Shown here piece by piece: positions 43,899 through 51,454 of a stretch of 64,000 bases of DNA (positions are counted from its first letter, which is position 1; each line of letters starts with the position of its first letter). A program made the translations under genes and the position numbers. The notes below the pieces were generated by a model. The model was not told the origin of the DNA, did no database searches, and saw only the letters and a program-made list of their open reading frames with translations. The DNA comes from an uncultured Brevibacillus sp. (GTDB taxonomy: Bacteria > Bacillota > Bacilli > Brevibacillales > Brevibacillaceae), in NCBI GenBank assembly GCA_946402065.1, contig CAMIVR010000009.1:1-64000 (forward strand), read 5' to 3'.

Positions 43899-44724
43899 AG
43901 TAAGCACCTCCGTTAATGGCAATCTGATTAAGCGGCGGCACTGTCGCACTCGTCCGTAGGATGCCGAACCGCACATCCAAGGCGATTTGCCCGGTGCGGA
44001 ACGGGTCCAGGGAGCTGTCGGCGGATACCCTCTGGATGATCATGCGAGACTGGTCCAGCATGGTGATGTGGCCGTCGAGGGCGAGCTGCCGGACTGTCCG
44101 ATCCAGCCATGTATTGCGGGCCGGAACGCGAGGGACGAGCATATGGCCGCGCATGGTCGCGTCGATCCACGCGCCCCAGTTTATCGTTTGGATGCTGCGG
44201 ATCGCGGCGATCCGCCAGTACAGGGCTGGCGTCTCGTCCGACGGGTTCCAGCTCTGTGGGTCCGTCTGCATGGACGGAAACCGCTGCGCCGCCCATGCAG
44301 ATAACGCCGATGCAGGATCTGGCTCCAGCGGCTCATGCAGCAGCCAGCCGAGCGAAAAGACTTCGAATTGAACACCCCGCGTAATGGCGTTGAACTTTTC
44401 GTCCAACATGTCCGCGCTGGTCGAGCCGGTGAACCGGCACAAGATTGCCTCACCGGTGACACTGTCCGTGAGCAATCGGTGATCAAGAGCGTCAATCACA
44501 GCAGAGACAAGGCTGTCCACATACCTAAATTGTGTGTGTGCCACATAGGGCCATACTTCAATCATGGAACTGATTCCCGCCCAGTCGTTTTCGTCCGATT
44601 CCGACCCTTTCGTCATAACGAGGTAGGGCTTTTCTTCGTCCGCTGCGGCTGCGTCCGTTTCGAAGACGCGACCAGCGATCTCGGGGATATGATCAATAAG
44701 CTGCTGACGTATGAGTCCGCGCAT
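43855..44724 (-). CDS. Phage protein between connector and sheath genes (tail terminator candidate)
   Basis: 289 residues from ATG 44724, with GGAGGG 9 bases upstream. The first ~160 residues have the size and strand order of a tail-terminator protein (PYLVMTKGSESDENDWAGIS, then HTQFRYVDSLVSAVIDAL). The rest (~130 residues) is an extension I do not recognise (TPALYWRIAAIRSIQTINWG). It overlaps the upstream HK97-gp10-like gene by 1 base. The role is inferred from position. Confidence 0.6.
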   Translation of the reverse strand: MRGLIRQQLIDHIPEIAGRVFETDAAAADEEKPYLVMTKGSESDENDWAGISSMIEVWPYVAHTQFRYVDSLVSAVIDALDHRLLTDSVTGEAILCRFTGSTSADMLDEKFNAITRGVQFEVFSLGWLLHEPLEPDPASALSAWAAQRFPSMQTDPQSWNPSDETPALYWRIAAIRSIQTINWGAWIDATMRGHMLVPRVPARNTWLDRTVRQLALDGHITMLDQSRMIIQRVSADSSLDPFRTGQIALDVRFGILRTSATVPPLNQIAINGGAYYDGSERKQNAKNKA

Positions 44725-45161
44725 CACGAATCCCTCCAAACATCGCGTACCGCTTTTCGTAGCGTCCCGATATGGCGCTGAACGGTCGGCTTGATGATTG
44801 GTCTTGGTTTCATCCCTTTGACCGATCCGGCGATCACATATTGACCGCCGCCGACCGGAAACCGGAGCGCCTTTTTATGCTTCGGTTTGATCACCTGTTT
44901 CTTTGGACCATACAAACCAGTTCCGGTTTCCAGGTAACTGCCGTAGCGCATGGTGTGCGCCAAATAAACAACGGCCATTTGATTCCCTTTGCCACCATCC
45001 GCGCCGCCATGTATGCCTTGCCTGGCGTGGCCGGTTCGATCTTCCCAGGACGCTTTTTGTTTCGCGTCGCCTTCCATAATTTTGCCGACATGCTTTGCGA
45101 CAAGCAGCGTTGCCGCTTTCCGGCGTTCGATTTTAGCTCGCACTTCATCCAGGATCGACAT
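44724..45161 (-). CDS. HK97 gp10-like head-tail/tail completion protein
   Basis: 145 residues. Family traits: long N-terminal helix, then WEDRTGHARQGIHGGADGGK, YLAHTMRYGSYLETG and KPRPIIKPTVQRHIGTLRKA near the end. The 'YGxYLExG' block is typical of the HK97-gp10 family, which closes the head-tail joint. AAAGGATG before ATG. Confidence 0.8.
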   Translation of the reverse strand: MSILDEVRAKIERRKAATLLVAKHVGKIMEGDAKQKASWEDRTGHARQGIHGGADGGKGNQMAVVYLAHTMRYGSYLETGTGLYGPKKQVIKPKHKKALRFPVGGGQYVIAGSVKGMKPRPIIKPTVQRHIGTLRKAVRDVWRDS

Positions 45162-45162
45162 A

Positions 45163-45549
45163 TCACTTCATCCTTTCCAGCTCACATACATAGCCGCACA
45201 CCTCGTTTTGCACAATCTGCGGATGAACGGATGTGATCCGAAATTTCCCATGCGGATACGCTTCGAATTCCTGGGTGACATCCGGCCCGCTCGGGAGGTT
45301 AGCCGCATAGTCGGCCAGCAAGGAATAGCTCTCGCTCACTTCTTTCCGGCCTGCCCTTTCGGAGACAGTTTCCGCTTTTAGCGGGCGTGATCCGACAAAA
45401 ACCCGGACCGTCAGCGGGCCGATCTGCGACTTGACTTCCTCGAATCCGCCGCCCGATTTGACCTTCTGCGTGACGCGGATCGTGATGTCGGTCGGGTTCT
45501 GACGGATGTTCCAGTCGATGTGCGCTTTTCTGGCCGCTGCGTCGAGCAT
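45163..45549 (-). CDS. Head-closure-like connector protein
   Basis: 128 residues from ATG 45549, with GGAGGTG 6 bases upstream, overlapping the previous stop. Beta-rich (PTDITIRVTQKVKSGGGFEE, SYSLLADYAANL, FRITSVHPQIVQNEVCGYVC), consistent with a stopper/head-closure fold. No signature sequence seen; assigned by order. Confidence 0.6.
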   Translation of the reverse strand: MLDAAARKAHIDWNIRQNPTDITIRVTQKVKSGGGFEEVKSQIGPLTVRVFVGSRPLKAETVSERAGRKEVSESYSLLADYAANLPSGPDVTQEFEAYPHGKFRITSVHPQIVQNEVCGYVCELERMK

Positions 45550-45914
45550 CAAAGCACCTCCGGGCGCTTGACAGATAACATAAAGCTACCCGTTGCATGA
45601 GACGGTGGTGTCTGCGCCATGGCATCGAATGTCTCGGCCATTTTGAGCGCTGCGGCCAGCGCTTTGGATAGATCGACCCGTTCATACTGCTCCGCGCCCG
45701 TTGTGTAAGAAGCAATATCGCCGAGTCGTTTTTGAATCCTTGCCGCCTTTCGCCGCCACCCTTCGGCGGCAGCGGCGTACAGATTTGACGCCGACTGGAT
45801 CAGCCGGTCCAGCCGGGCGTCTGTGAAGGCGGTATCCTGATCGGTGCCGTCCTTGGGTATTTCCTCGTCGAGCAGTTCGCGCAGCTCTTCGCGCAGCTCG
45901 TCAGTCGGCGTCAT
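45549..45914 (-). CDS. Head-tail connector (adaptor) candidate
   Basis: 121 residues from ATG 45914 (GGGAG upstream). Helical N-terminal half (DELREELRELLDEEIPKDGT, then RLDRLIQSASNLYAAAAEGW) fits the gp6/gp15-type adaptor that docks under the portal. Between the capsid gene and the head-closure-like gene, where the adaptor is expected. Confidence 0.6.
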   Translation of the reverse strand: MTPTDELREELRELLDEEIPKDGTDQDTAFTDARLDRLIQSASNLYAAAAEGWRRKAARIQKRLGDIASYTTGAEQYERVDLSKALAAALKMAETFDAMAQTPPSHATGSFMLSVKRPEVL

Positions 45915-45978
45915 ATGCACCACTCCCGTACCAAAGAGAGCCGAGTGGACCCGTCTCCTTTGTCAATTATTTTGAGAA

Positions 45979-47010
45979 TTACGTTAACGCGATCTCCTGG
46001 ACGTTTTCTTCGACCGCAGCATAGACACCACGGAAGGCGTAACCAACCATTTGGCTTTGCACCAGGCGGGTCAAATCGCCTTGATTGGCTTCGATCTGCA
46101 AGTCCTTTTTCAGCAGCTCCTTGAATCCGCGTTTGCCGCGAATCAAGAACGCCTTACCAGCCGGTACGCCGGAATAACCGTATTCCTTTTTTCCGACCTT
46201 GACAGAATAGCCGTCGTAATAGATGACGGTTGTAATACCACTGATAGGGGCGTATGTCGTCCCGGCGTGGCTGAAGCCCTTCAGCGCCATTTCAATATGC
46301 GTCTGATCAGCGCTATTCGCCAGCAGAATGTTTCCTTGCCGCTTCGCTGTTCCCGCAGTGCTTTGCGCTTCGACCAACGTCCGCCAAATCGAAACCCAGC
46401 GTTCTTCATCCGTTTTGCCTTTGTACGCGGTTTTATTCTCCGCCTTATAGGCAAACGAAATAATGGGGGAGAGGTGGATATGATTCAGCAAGGCGTTGTA
46501 CCCTTCGCCCATTGCTCGGTTCAAGATGTCCACTTCAAAACTGCGATTGAATTCCATCATTTGCTTGGTGTACTCAAACGCTGCCGAGTACGTCACGATC
46601 CGGGCGGTTGGCCCTTGCTCGGCCCGGAGGCTGCCGAATTTCACTTCCTGGCCTTCCATATGCTCGGCAAAGATGACCGCGCCGGACATTGCCCATTTGG
46701 CGTCCAGCAGCTCGGGGAGGTTCGCATCGGAAATCAAATCATAGATTTCCTTGTACAGCAAAGGCACCTTCTCGCGCCCTAGCTCCACATCGAGCGTAAC
46801 CTTTCCTAGCAGCTCCTTGAAGCTTTCGGCGCTGCCCAGGGTGAGCATTTCGCCGAACGGCCTGCTCCAGCGAGGGATCGACATTTCCCCGTTGACAATC
46901 TTTTTGACCACCTCAAAGCGCTGGCCGTCCAAGACGAAAGGCACCCGGTTTTCGATGGTGCCTTGCCGACGCTTTGCTTTTTCACCCTCAAACGATATGA
47001 CCTTAAACAT
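45979..47010 (-). CDS. Major capsid protein
   Basis: 343 residues. It follows the protease/scaffold and cement genes, the usual site. An extended N-terminus, a helical spine (AAFEYTKQMMEFNRSFEVDI), and a C-terminal segment ending FRGVYAAVEENVQEIAL agree with a HK97-fold subunit of the gpT-like group. The motif ILLANSADQTHIEMALKGFS is typical of these coats. GGGGG ribosome site. No transmembrane segment. Confidence 0.8.
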   Translation of the reverse strand: MFKVISFEGEKAKRRQGTIENRVPFVLDGQRFEVVKKIVNGEMSIPRWSRPFGEMLTLGSAESFKELLGKVTLDVELGREKVPLLYKEIYDLISDANLPELLDAKWAMSGAVIFAEHMEGQEVKFGSLRAEQGPTARIVTYSAAFEYTKQMMEFNRSFEVDILNRAMGEGYNALLNHIHLSPIISFAYKAENKTAYKGKTDEERWVSIWRTLVEAQSTAGTAKRQGNILLANSADQTHIEMALKGFSHAGTTYAPISGITTVIYYDGYSVKVGKKEYGYSGVPAGKAFLIRGKRGFKELLKKDLQIEANQGDLTRLVQSQMVGYAFRGVYAAVEENVQEIALT

Positions 47011-47028
47011 GGTTCATTAACCCCCTTG

Positions 47029-47442
47029 TTACGGCTGCGGCTCGGCTTGCGGACCGAGCAGGAACCATATGACGTTGTTGGCATCCTTGCCACTGGAAAC
47101 ACGTCCGACAGGGCGATTCCCTGTAGCGGTTTCTGTAATCTTCTTCGTCGTGTCGTTCCAATAAATGGCCGTTCCCTTTGCGAACGCCTGGCTGGTGCTG
47201 ATCTGATCGGTTTCGTACTCCGCTTGTTCAATCGTCAGCACAATGTCTTTGGTTTCGCCTGCGCCTGTGGTGACGGATTGCATCGCCAGGCCGAAAAATC
47301 CATCAAGCAGCGTCCATTCACCGGCTTGGATTGTCGTTTCAGGCGGGACAGTCACTGTAATGGATTGGCCGTCACTGACTTTCGCCCGCGATAGCTGGTG
47401 AACCGTCATCGGCACAGGATTGCCCTGGTATCTTGTTTCCAT
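47029..47442 (-). CDS. DUF2190-like capsid cement protein
   Basis: 137 residues. Beta-rich with QAFAKGTAIYWNDTTKKITE and PVGRVSSGKDANNVIWFLLG, the pattern of DUF2190 decoration proteins that clamp the capsid surface. TAAGGAGG before ATG; between scaffold and capsid genes. Confidence 0.75.
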   Translation of the reverse strand: METRYQGNPVPMTVHQLSRAKVSDGQSITVTVPPETTIQAGEWTLLDGFFGLAMQSVTTGAGETKDIVLTIEQAEYETDQISTSQAFAKGTAIYWNDTTKKITETATGNRPVGRVSSGKDANNVIWFLLGPQAEPQP

Positions 47443-47457
47443 GATTGAAATTCCTCC

Positions 47458-47937
47458 TTAGATCGGAACGCTGTCCGTTTGGATTGCCATGCCGACGGGC
47501 TGGCGGTTATCCTTGGCGGAACCGCCGATAAATGACGGCGTATCGATCTGCATACGGCTGATCATGGCCTTGATGGATTCGTCGGCCAGCAGATTGTCGA
47601 TCTCGCCAACAATCATTTCTTTCGTTTGCCCTTGTTTCGGTGTGATCATTTTCGCGATCAGATTTTGCGCCATTTCGCCGGACACTTTTTCCCGGACCGC
47701 ATCTTTTACTTCCTGCCCGAGTGCGGCTTGCTGGCTGTCTTTGAGTGCCTTTCCGGCCTGCTCTACACTTGCCAGCAGTTTGCTGTCCTCGGCCACGCCG
47801 AGGGCTTCTTTTACCTTCGCGAGCAGCTCCAGTTTGGTAGCCGTATCGGCGTCCAAAGATGCGATGATTTCCTGCAAGGACGCCTCGCCTGCGGCGATTT
47901 TGGCCTTGAGCTGCTCAAGCAACTGTTTCCAATCCAT
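47458..47937 (-). CDS. Predicted scaffold protein from an internal start (Mu gpZ-like)
   Basis: ATG 47937 lies in frame within the protease/scaffold gene and is preceded at 9 bases by AAGGGGG, a strong ribosome site that interrupts the DEGG linker of the long protein. The product would be 159 residues, the helical scaffold only. Mu makes its scaffold gpZ from an internal start in gene I in the same way. Expression is not shown. Confidence 0.5.
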   Translation of the reverse strand: MDWKQLLEQLKAKIAAGEASLQEIIASLDADTATKLELLAKVKEALGVAEDSKLLASVEQAGKALKDSQQAALGQEVKDAVREKVSGEMAQNLIAKMITPKQGQTKEMIVGEIDNLLADESIKAMISRMQIDTPSFIGGSAKDNRQPVGMAIQTDSVPI

Positions 47938-48507
47938 GTTGTCGGTTCCCCCTTCGTCTAATTCGTCCATTTCGCCCAGGGCCACAATCCGCGTCGGCAT
48001 GCCAGAACGGTCGAGCGGCGTCCAGTCGATGGACAGCGGTTTATAGTCGATCACTTGGGTTTCCCCGGCGACCGTCTGAAGCTTGGGCATCCCAAAAATA
48101 CTGACTTGCTTGATTCTGCCGGAGCGAATCCAGCGTTTTAAGTCTTTGGCTGCTGCATCCACAACGCCCCGGAAGTAAGCCCGCGTCCCTTCCATACGCG
48201 CCCCGACCCAATGTGTGACGGGCGGGTCAAACTTGTTGGCGACTTCCTCCGCCTTTTGATGCCCCAAGAAGCCGGAAAGGGTGTCCCGGTTGACGTGATC
48301 GACAATCGCCTGAAGACTCTCAGGCTTGTAATTCCAGCCTCGGGTTGATTTGCCCGCCGGGACTTCGACCACGACTTCCAATGGATCGTCGTCGCCGGAT
48401 TTGATCGCCTCCAGGTCAACGCCTGGAGCAAGCGGAACGTCTTGCGGCTTCATTTCCCCGGTGATGGATGCCGGGAGCAAAATGAGCTTGTTTTTTGCCT
48501 TTGCCAT
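47458..48507 (-). CDS. Prohead protease fused to scaffold (Mu gpI-like)
   Basis: 349 residues. N-terminal ~190 residues resemble Mu gp32 (I) head-maturation protease: GWNYKPESLQAIVDHVN, LSGFLGHQ, THWVGARMEGTRAYFRGVVD, RIKQVSIFGMPKL. The remaining part is a helical, charged scaffold (LKAKIAAGEASLQEIIASLD, and so on). The start is ATG 48507 after AGGTGAG. An internal start at 47937 probably makes the scaffold alone (separate entry). Confidence 0.8.
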   Translation of the reverse strand: MAKAKNKLILLPASITGEMKPQDVPLAPGVDLEAIKSGDDDPLEVVVEVPAGKSTRGWNYKPESLQAIVDHVNRDTLSGFLGHQKAEEVANKFDPPVTHWVGARMEGTRAYFRGVVDAAAKDLKRWIRSGRIKQVSIFGMPKLQTVAGETQVIDYKPLSIDWTPLDRSGMPTRIVALGEMDELDEGGTDNMDWKQLLEQLKAKIAAGEASLQEIIASLDADTATKLELLAKVKEALGVAEDSKLLASVEQAGKALKDSQQAALGQEVKDAVREKVSGEMAQNLIAKMITPKQGQTKEMIVGEIDNLLADESIKAMISRMQIDTPSFIGGSAKDNRQPVGMAIQTDSVPI

Positions 48508-48557
48508 TCTTTTCTCACCTCTTTGTCAGGGTCAACCTGTTCAATCGATCCGCTAAC

Positions 48558-48583
48558 ACCGTTATATCGCGTTATAACGGTGG
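48558..48583. repeat. Perfect 10-bp inverted repeat in the late operon
   Basis: CACCGTTATA (48558-48567) and TATAACGGTG (48574-48583) surround TCGCGT. It lies in a 135-bp gap between MuF and the protease gene, by far the largest gap of the head module. A second dyad AGAACGC-N7-GCGTTCT (48625-48645) overlaps the MuF stop. No U tract follows either. Candidates are an mRNA processing/stability element or a regulator site. Confidence 0.5.
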
Positions 48584-48642
48584 TGTAAGTGGAACGGTAT
48601 AGATTCGGACGGGGTAAACTGTTAGAACGCACAGGAGGCGTT

Positions 48643-49650
48643 CTAGGCCGTCCCTAGGTATTCGGTCGCGTACCAGTCGTTTAAGCTTGGCTGACTAGCC
48701 GGATCGTCGATCCATGACCGGAGCTGGCGGACGAAGTCGTCCACTGGCTGATGCACCTCTATGAGATAGGACATCGTGTTCGGGTGGGCAGGGTAGGGAG
48801 GGGGATCATCTAGCGGATAGACACCCGGCCCCAGCCCCACATCCTGCGTCGCCAGTTCGTCACATATATCCCTAACCCGGTGAGCTGCGGACAAACAAAA
48901 CTTAATTCCGGTGCAGCTCGGAGAGGCTCTCGCCGATTGGATGCTGCCTTGTCCCAAGGCTGCGGTCGTTTCCGTCCTTGCCGTGCGAAGGGCCTGGTAA
49001 CTCAAGTCATCCGGTACCCGGCCTTTCATGCGCTCTAGCATCCCCTCGTAATATTTGGACATGACGCTCACATCGCCACGAACATAACCCTCTAGGGCGC
49101 GGGCCGTTTCGATAGCGTCTCGCCCGCTAGCGATGCCGTCCTGGATGATGTTGCGGATCACTTCCCCAGCGCCGTTTGACATGTTCCATATGCGGTCTGA
49201 AAGCTTCATGCCGTACCTGGTGCGCTCGATGTGGGCGCGGACCGCTGCTTCATTGACTCGCACAAACATGCGTTCCAGGCCGCTTTTGCTGACGCGGGGG
49301 ATCGAAACTTTTTGCGTCATCAAATCAATGGTCACAGTTCTGTTGTATCGGCTTCCGATCTCCACCGCTGCCGCGATTTGACCTTGTAGCGTATCGGACA
49401 GGTTATCCCGCAGCTCGTTGATCAGATAGCGGAGCTGGCCTTCAATAGCACCAAGCAGCCAATCATCTGCCGGGCTAGAACCGCCTTGCCGTAGCGTGTC
49501 GGCGATCTCATCAGCCAGCCGGACGAACAGCTTGCGGACTTCCGGGTCTTGGTGAAGCCGCAGCTCTAACCACGCTTGCCGGGCCTTGAGCGCTTCAGGA
49601 GCATATTCACCCGTAATCCGTTTGATCTGTGCGATCTCGTCACGTTTCAT
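48643..49650 (-). CDS. Minor head protein, MuF family
   Basis: 335 residues. Long helices in the N-terminal half, then IIQDGIASGRDAIETARALE and the MuF-type end: DDLSYQALRTARTETTAALG, and near the C-terminus a CDEL-x-n-PPPYPAHPNTMSYLIEV block which replaces the usual PPxHPxCRC (one Cys retained). It is injected or bound to the portal in related phages. ATGA overlap with the previous gene. Confidence 0.85.
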   Translation of the reverse strand: MKRDEIAQIKRITGEYAPEALKARQAWLELRLHQDPEVRKLFVRLADEIADTLRQGGSSPADDWLLGAIEGQLRYLINELRDNLSDTLQGQIAAAVEIGSRYNRTVTIDLMTQKVSIPRVSKSGLERMFVRVNEAAVRAHIERTRYGMKLSDRIWNMSNGAGEVIRNIIQDGIASGRDAIETARALEGYVRGDVSVMSKYYEGMLERMKGRVPDDLSYQALRTARTETTAALGQGSIQSARASPSCTGIKFCLSAAHRVRDICDELATQDVGLGPGVYPLDDPPPYPAHPNTMSYLIEVHQPVDDFVRQLRSWIDDPASQPSLNDWYATEYLGTA

Positions 49651-49955
49651 TCTCGTTTCGCCCCTTGCCGGGCCTGCGCTTCAAACAACGCCTTGTTTCC
49701 GGTTGCCAAGGCGAAGTCGATCAAGGTGTCACGAATCACATTCTCGCTCTCCTTGGTGATCCAGGCGTCGGCAGGCTCCAGGTCGCATTCAGGCGACCAG
49801 TATTCCTGTTGTTCGGACGGAACTCGGATATAGTAGGGCGTACCGAAAAAACCGCGAGACTCGATCATAACCACATAGGCAAGCGCGCCAACGGGCATGC
49901 CATAGTTCAGCGTGTCGGATATGATCATGACCGGCTGCATTAGATGGTATTTCAC
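49647..49955 (-). CDS. Small protein between portal and MuF genes
   Basis: 102 residues from GTG 49955, with AGGAAAGG 8 bases upstream. Hydrophobic strand segment (MQPVMIISDTLNYGM, then GALAYVVMIESRGFFG) then an acidic helix-rich end. Not recognised. Confidence 0.55.
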   Translation of the reverse strand: MKYHLMQPVMIISDTLNYGMPVGALAYVVMIESRGFFGTPYYIRVPSEQQEYWSPECDLEPADAWITKESENVIRDTLIDFALATGNKALFEAQARQGAKRE

Positions 49956-49960
49956 ACGGT

Positions 49961-51454
49961 TCAACCCTTTCCTAATTCTTTTTTGATCGCACTGATTTCG
50001 CCGAGGCCAAGCGCACCGTCCGCCAGGCGCTCGCGCTCTACCTGGTTCATAATGATCCGTTGACGTTCGGTGTCCGCTTCGGGATCGTCCGAATCGTATT
50101 CCCGCATGGTCGGGATGTACGCCCTCAAGAATTCGGCGGCGGAATCCGCGCTCAAGAATCGCCCTTGAACGGCCGTGTTCAACCCTTGCGTTAGGGCGTT
50201 GATCGTGTCGGCCAGCTCTTTTTCATCCCTCGGGTCGATTTCTTCCCATTCCAGGGTCGTGGCGAACGTATTGAATTCCTGGCCGGTGTCCGCTTTGGTC
50301 ATCGCCAACACCATGCGTGCCAAACGCTGCCAGTTGTTCGCAAAGTCGGCGCGTTTGCGGCTGATATTGCGAATGAATACCGGCATTTGCTCCTGGACGC
50401 TCGACAGGCTGCTGGGCGTATGAACCCCCAGTACGAATTCCGGCGTCTCCGAAACGGCCACAATGCAATAAAAAATGAGCTTCAGCAGGCTGGCCGCATC
50501 GCCAGTGGAGCTGCGAACCTCAATAAAACTCGCGTCTTCACCTTCGGTCATAATCAAAAATTCCTTGCCGTCCAAGGTGATCGTGCGCCCTTCCTGGGCG
50601 TACTTGGCCGGGTCTTCGATGCCAAAGTTATTCCGTAAAAAAGCAGCCACGTCCTTGAGGTTGAACTTCAGGCGTGGCGTGGAGTGCATCTTGCTGCCTT
50701 GCAGGGCATGCAGCATGACATCGTGATACGCCTTCAAAAACGGCTCGATGGCCTCCAGCTCACTTTGCCCGAACAGGCGCGTTTCGTCTTTTTCGTTGGC
50801 AAAGTGTTCAATCGGGATGAAGCCGAGCAAATTCGGCTCTTCATGCTCGGAAGGGAAGCCAGGGATCGGGTCGCCTTCCAGGCGGACCTTGCGCCGTTCA
50901 GCGCTAATCCATTGCGTGACTTTGGTGTTCCTGCGGCTCCCGGTTTCGTCTGTCCATTCCATATTCGATACCAGGACATACTCTTCCACGCGACCGGTCA
51001 TCGGGTTGCGGTTGATCGAATCCACTTCCTCGTTGGGGATGATGGTATACACCAACCGCGATTGTGTTTCAGGATATAGCGCCGCATCGGTCGTTTCGCG
51101 CCTGATCCAGACGAAACAGTCACCTTCCAGCAGCGCCTTTTTATGCGTTCGGTTCATCTTGGAGGTTTGCCCCGAAAAGAAGGCCTTCACAGTTTCCTTT
51201 GCTGCTTCGTCTTCTGAATGGAAGGTGGGAACCCCCATAAATCCGGCCTTGACGTTGATAATCGGCCTACAAAATCCCGCGCCCAGTTTGTACGATTCTG
51301 CGTCGTTGTCGTACAAGCTGCGGGCCAGGGCGTAATCGACCCGACGGCTATCCAGCTTGTAACTGGAAAAGCCGAGGCCGACCATTGCGCTGACTCGGCG
51401 GCGCAGCTTGGAGATTTCGCCAACAGCTCGCTTCACCCAACCGCCTAACCCCAT
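49961..51454 (-). CDS. Portal protein (SPP1-type)
   Basis: 497 residues. Portal features: N-terminal helices, ARSLYDNDAESYKLGAGFCR, IPIEHFANEKDETRLFGQSE (conserved NxxxE block), SPTPLR-like SSTGDAASLLKLIFYCIVAV and the C-terminal wing helices. The dodecameric ring at one capsid vertex through which DNA enters. Overlaps the terminase stop by 10 bases. The Mu family normally carries a DUF935 portal; this one looks closer to the SPP1/gp6 type. Confidence 0.85.
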   Translation of the reverse strand: MGLGGWVKRAVGEISKLRRRVSAMVGLGFSSYKLDSRRVDYALARSLYDNDAESYKLGAGFCRPIINVKAGFMGVPTFHSEDEAAKETVKAFFSGQTSKMNRTHKKALLEGDCFVWIRRETTDAALYPETQSRLVYTIIPNEEVDSINRNPMTGRVEEYVLVSNMEWTDETGSRRNTKVTQWISAERRKVRLEGDPIPGFPSEHEEPNLLGFIPIEHFANEKDETRLFGQSELEAIEPFLKAYHDVMLHALQGSKMHSTPRLKFNLKDVAAFLRNNFGIEDPAKYAQEGRTITLDGKEFLIMTEGEDASFIEVRSSTGDAASLLKLIFYCIVAVSETPEFVLGVHTPSSLSSVQEQMPVFIRNISRKRADFANNWQRLARMVLAMTKADTGQEFNTFATTLEWEEIDPRDEKELADTINALTQGLNTAVQGRFLSADSAAEFLRAYIPTMREYDSDDPEADTERQRIIMNQVERERLADGALGLGEISAIKKELGKG

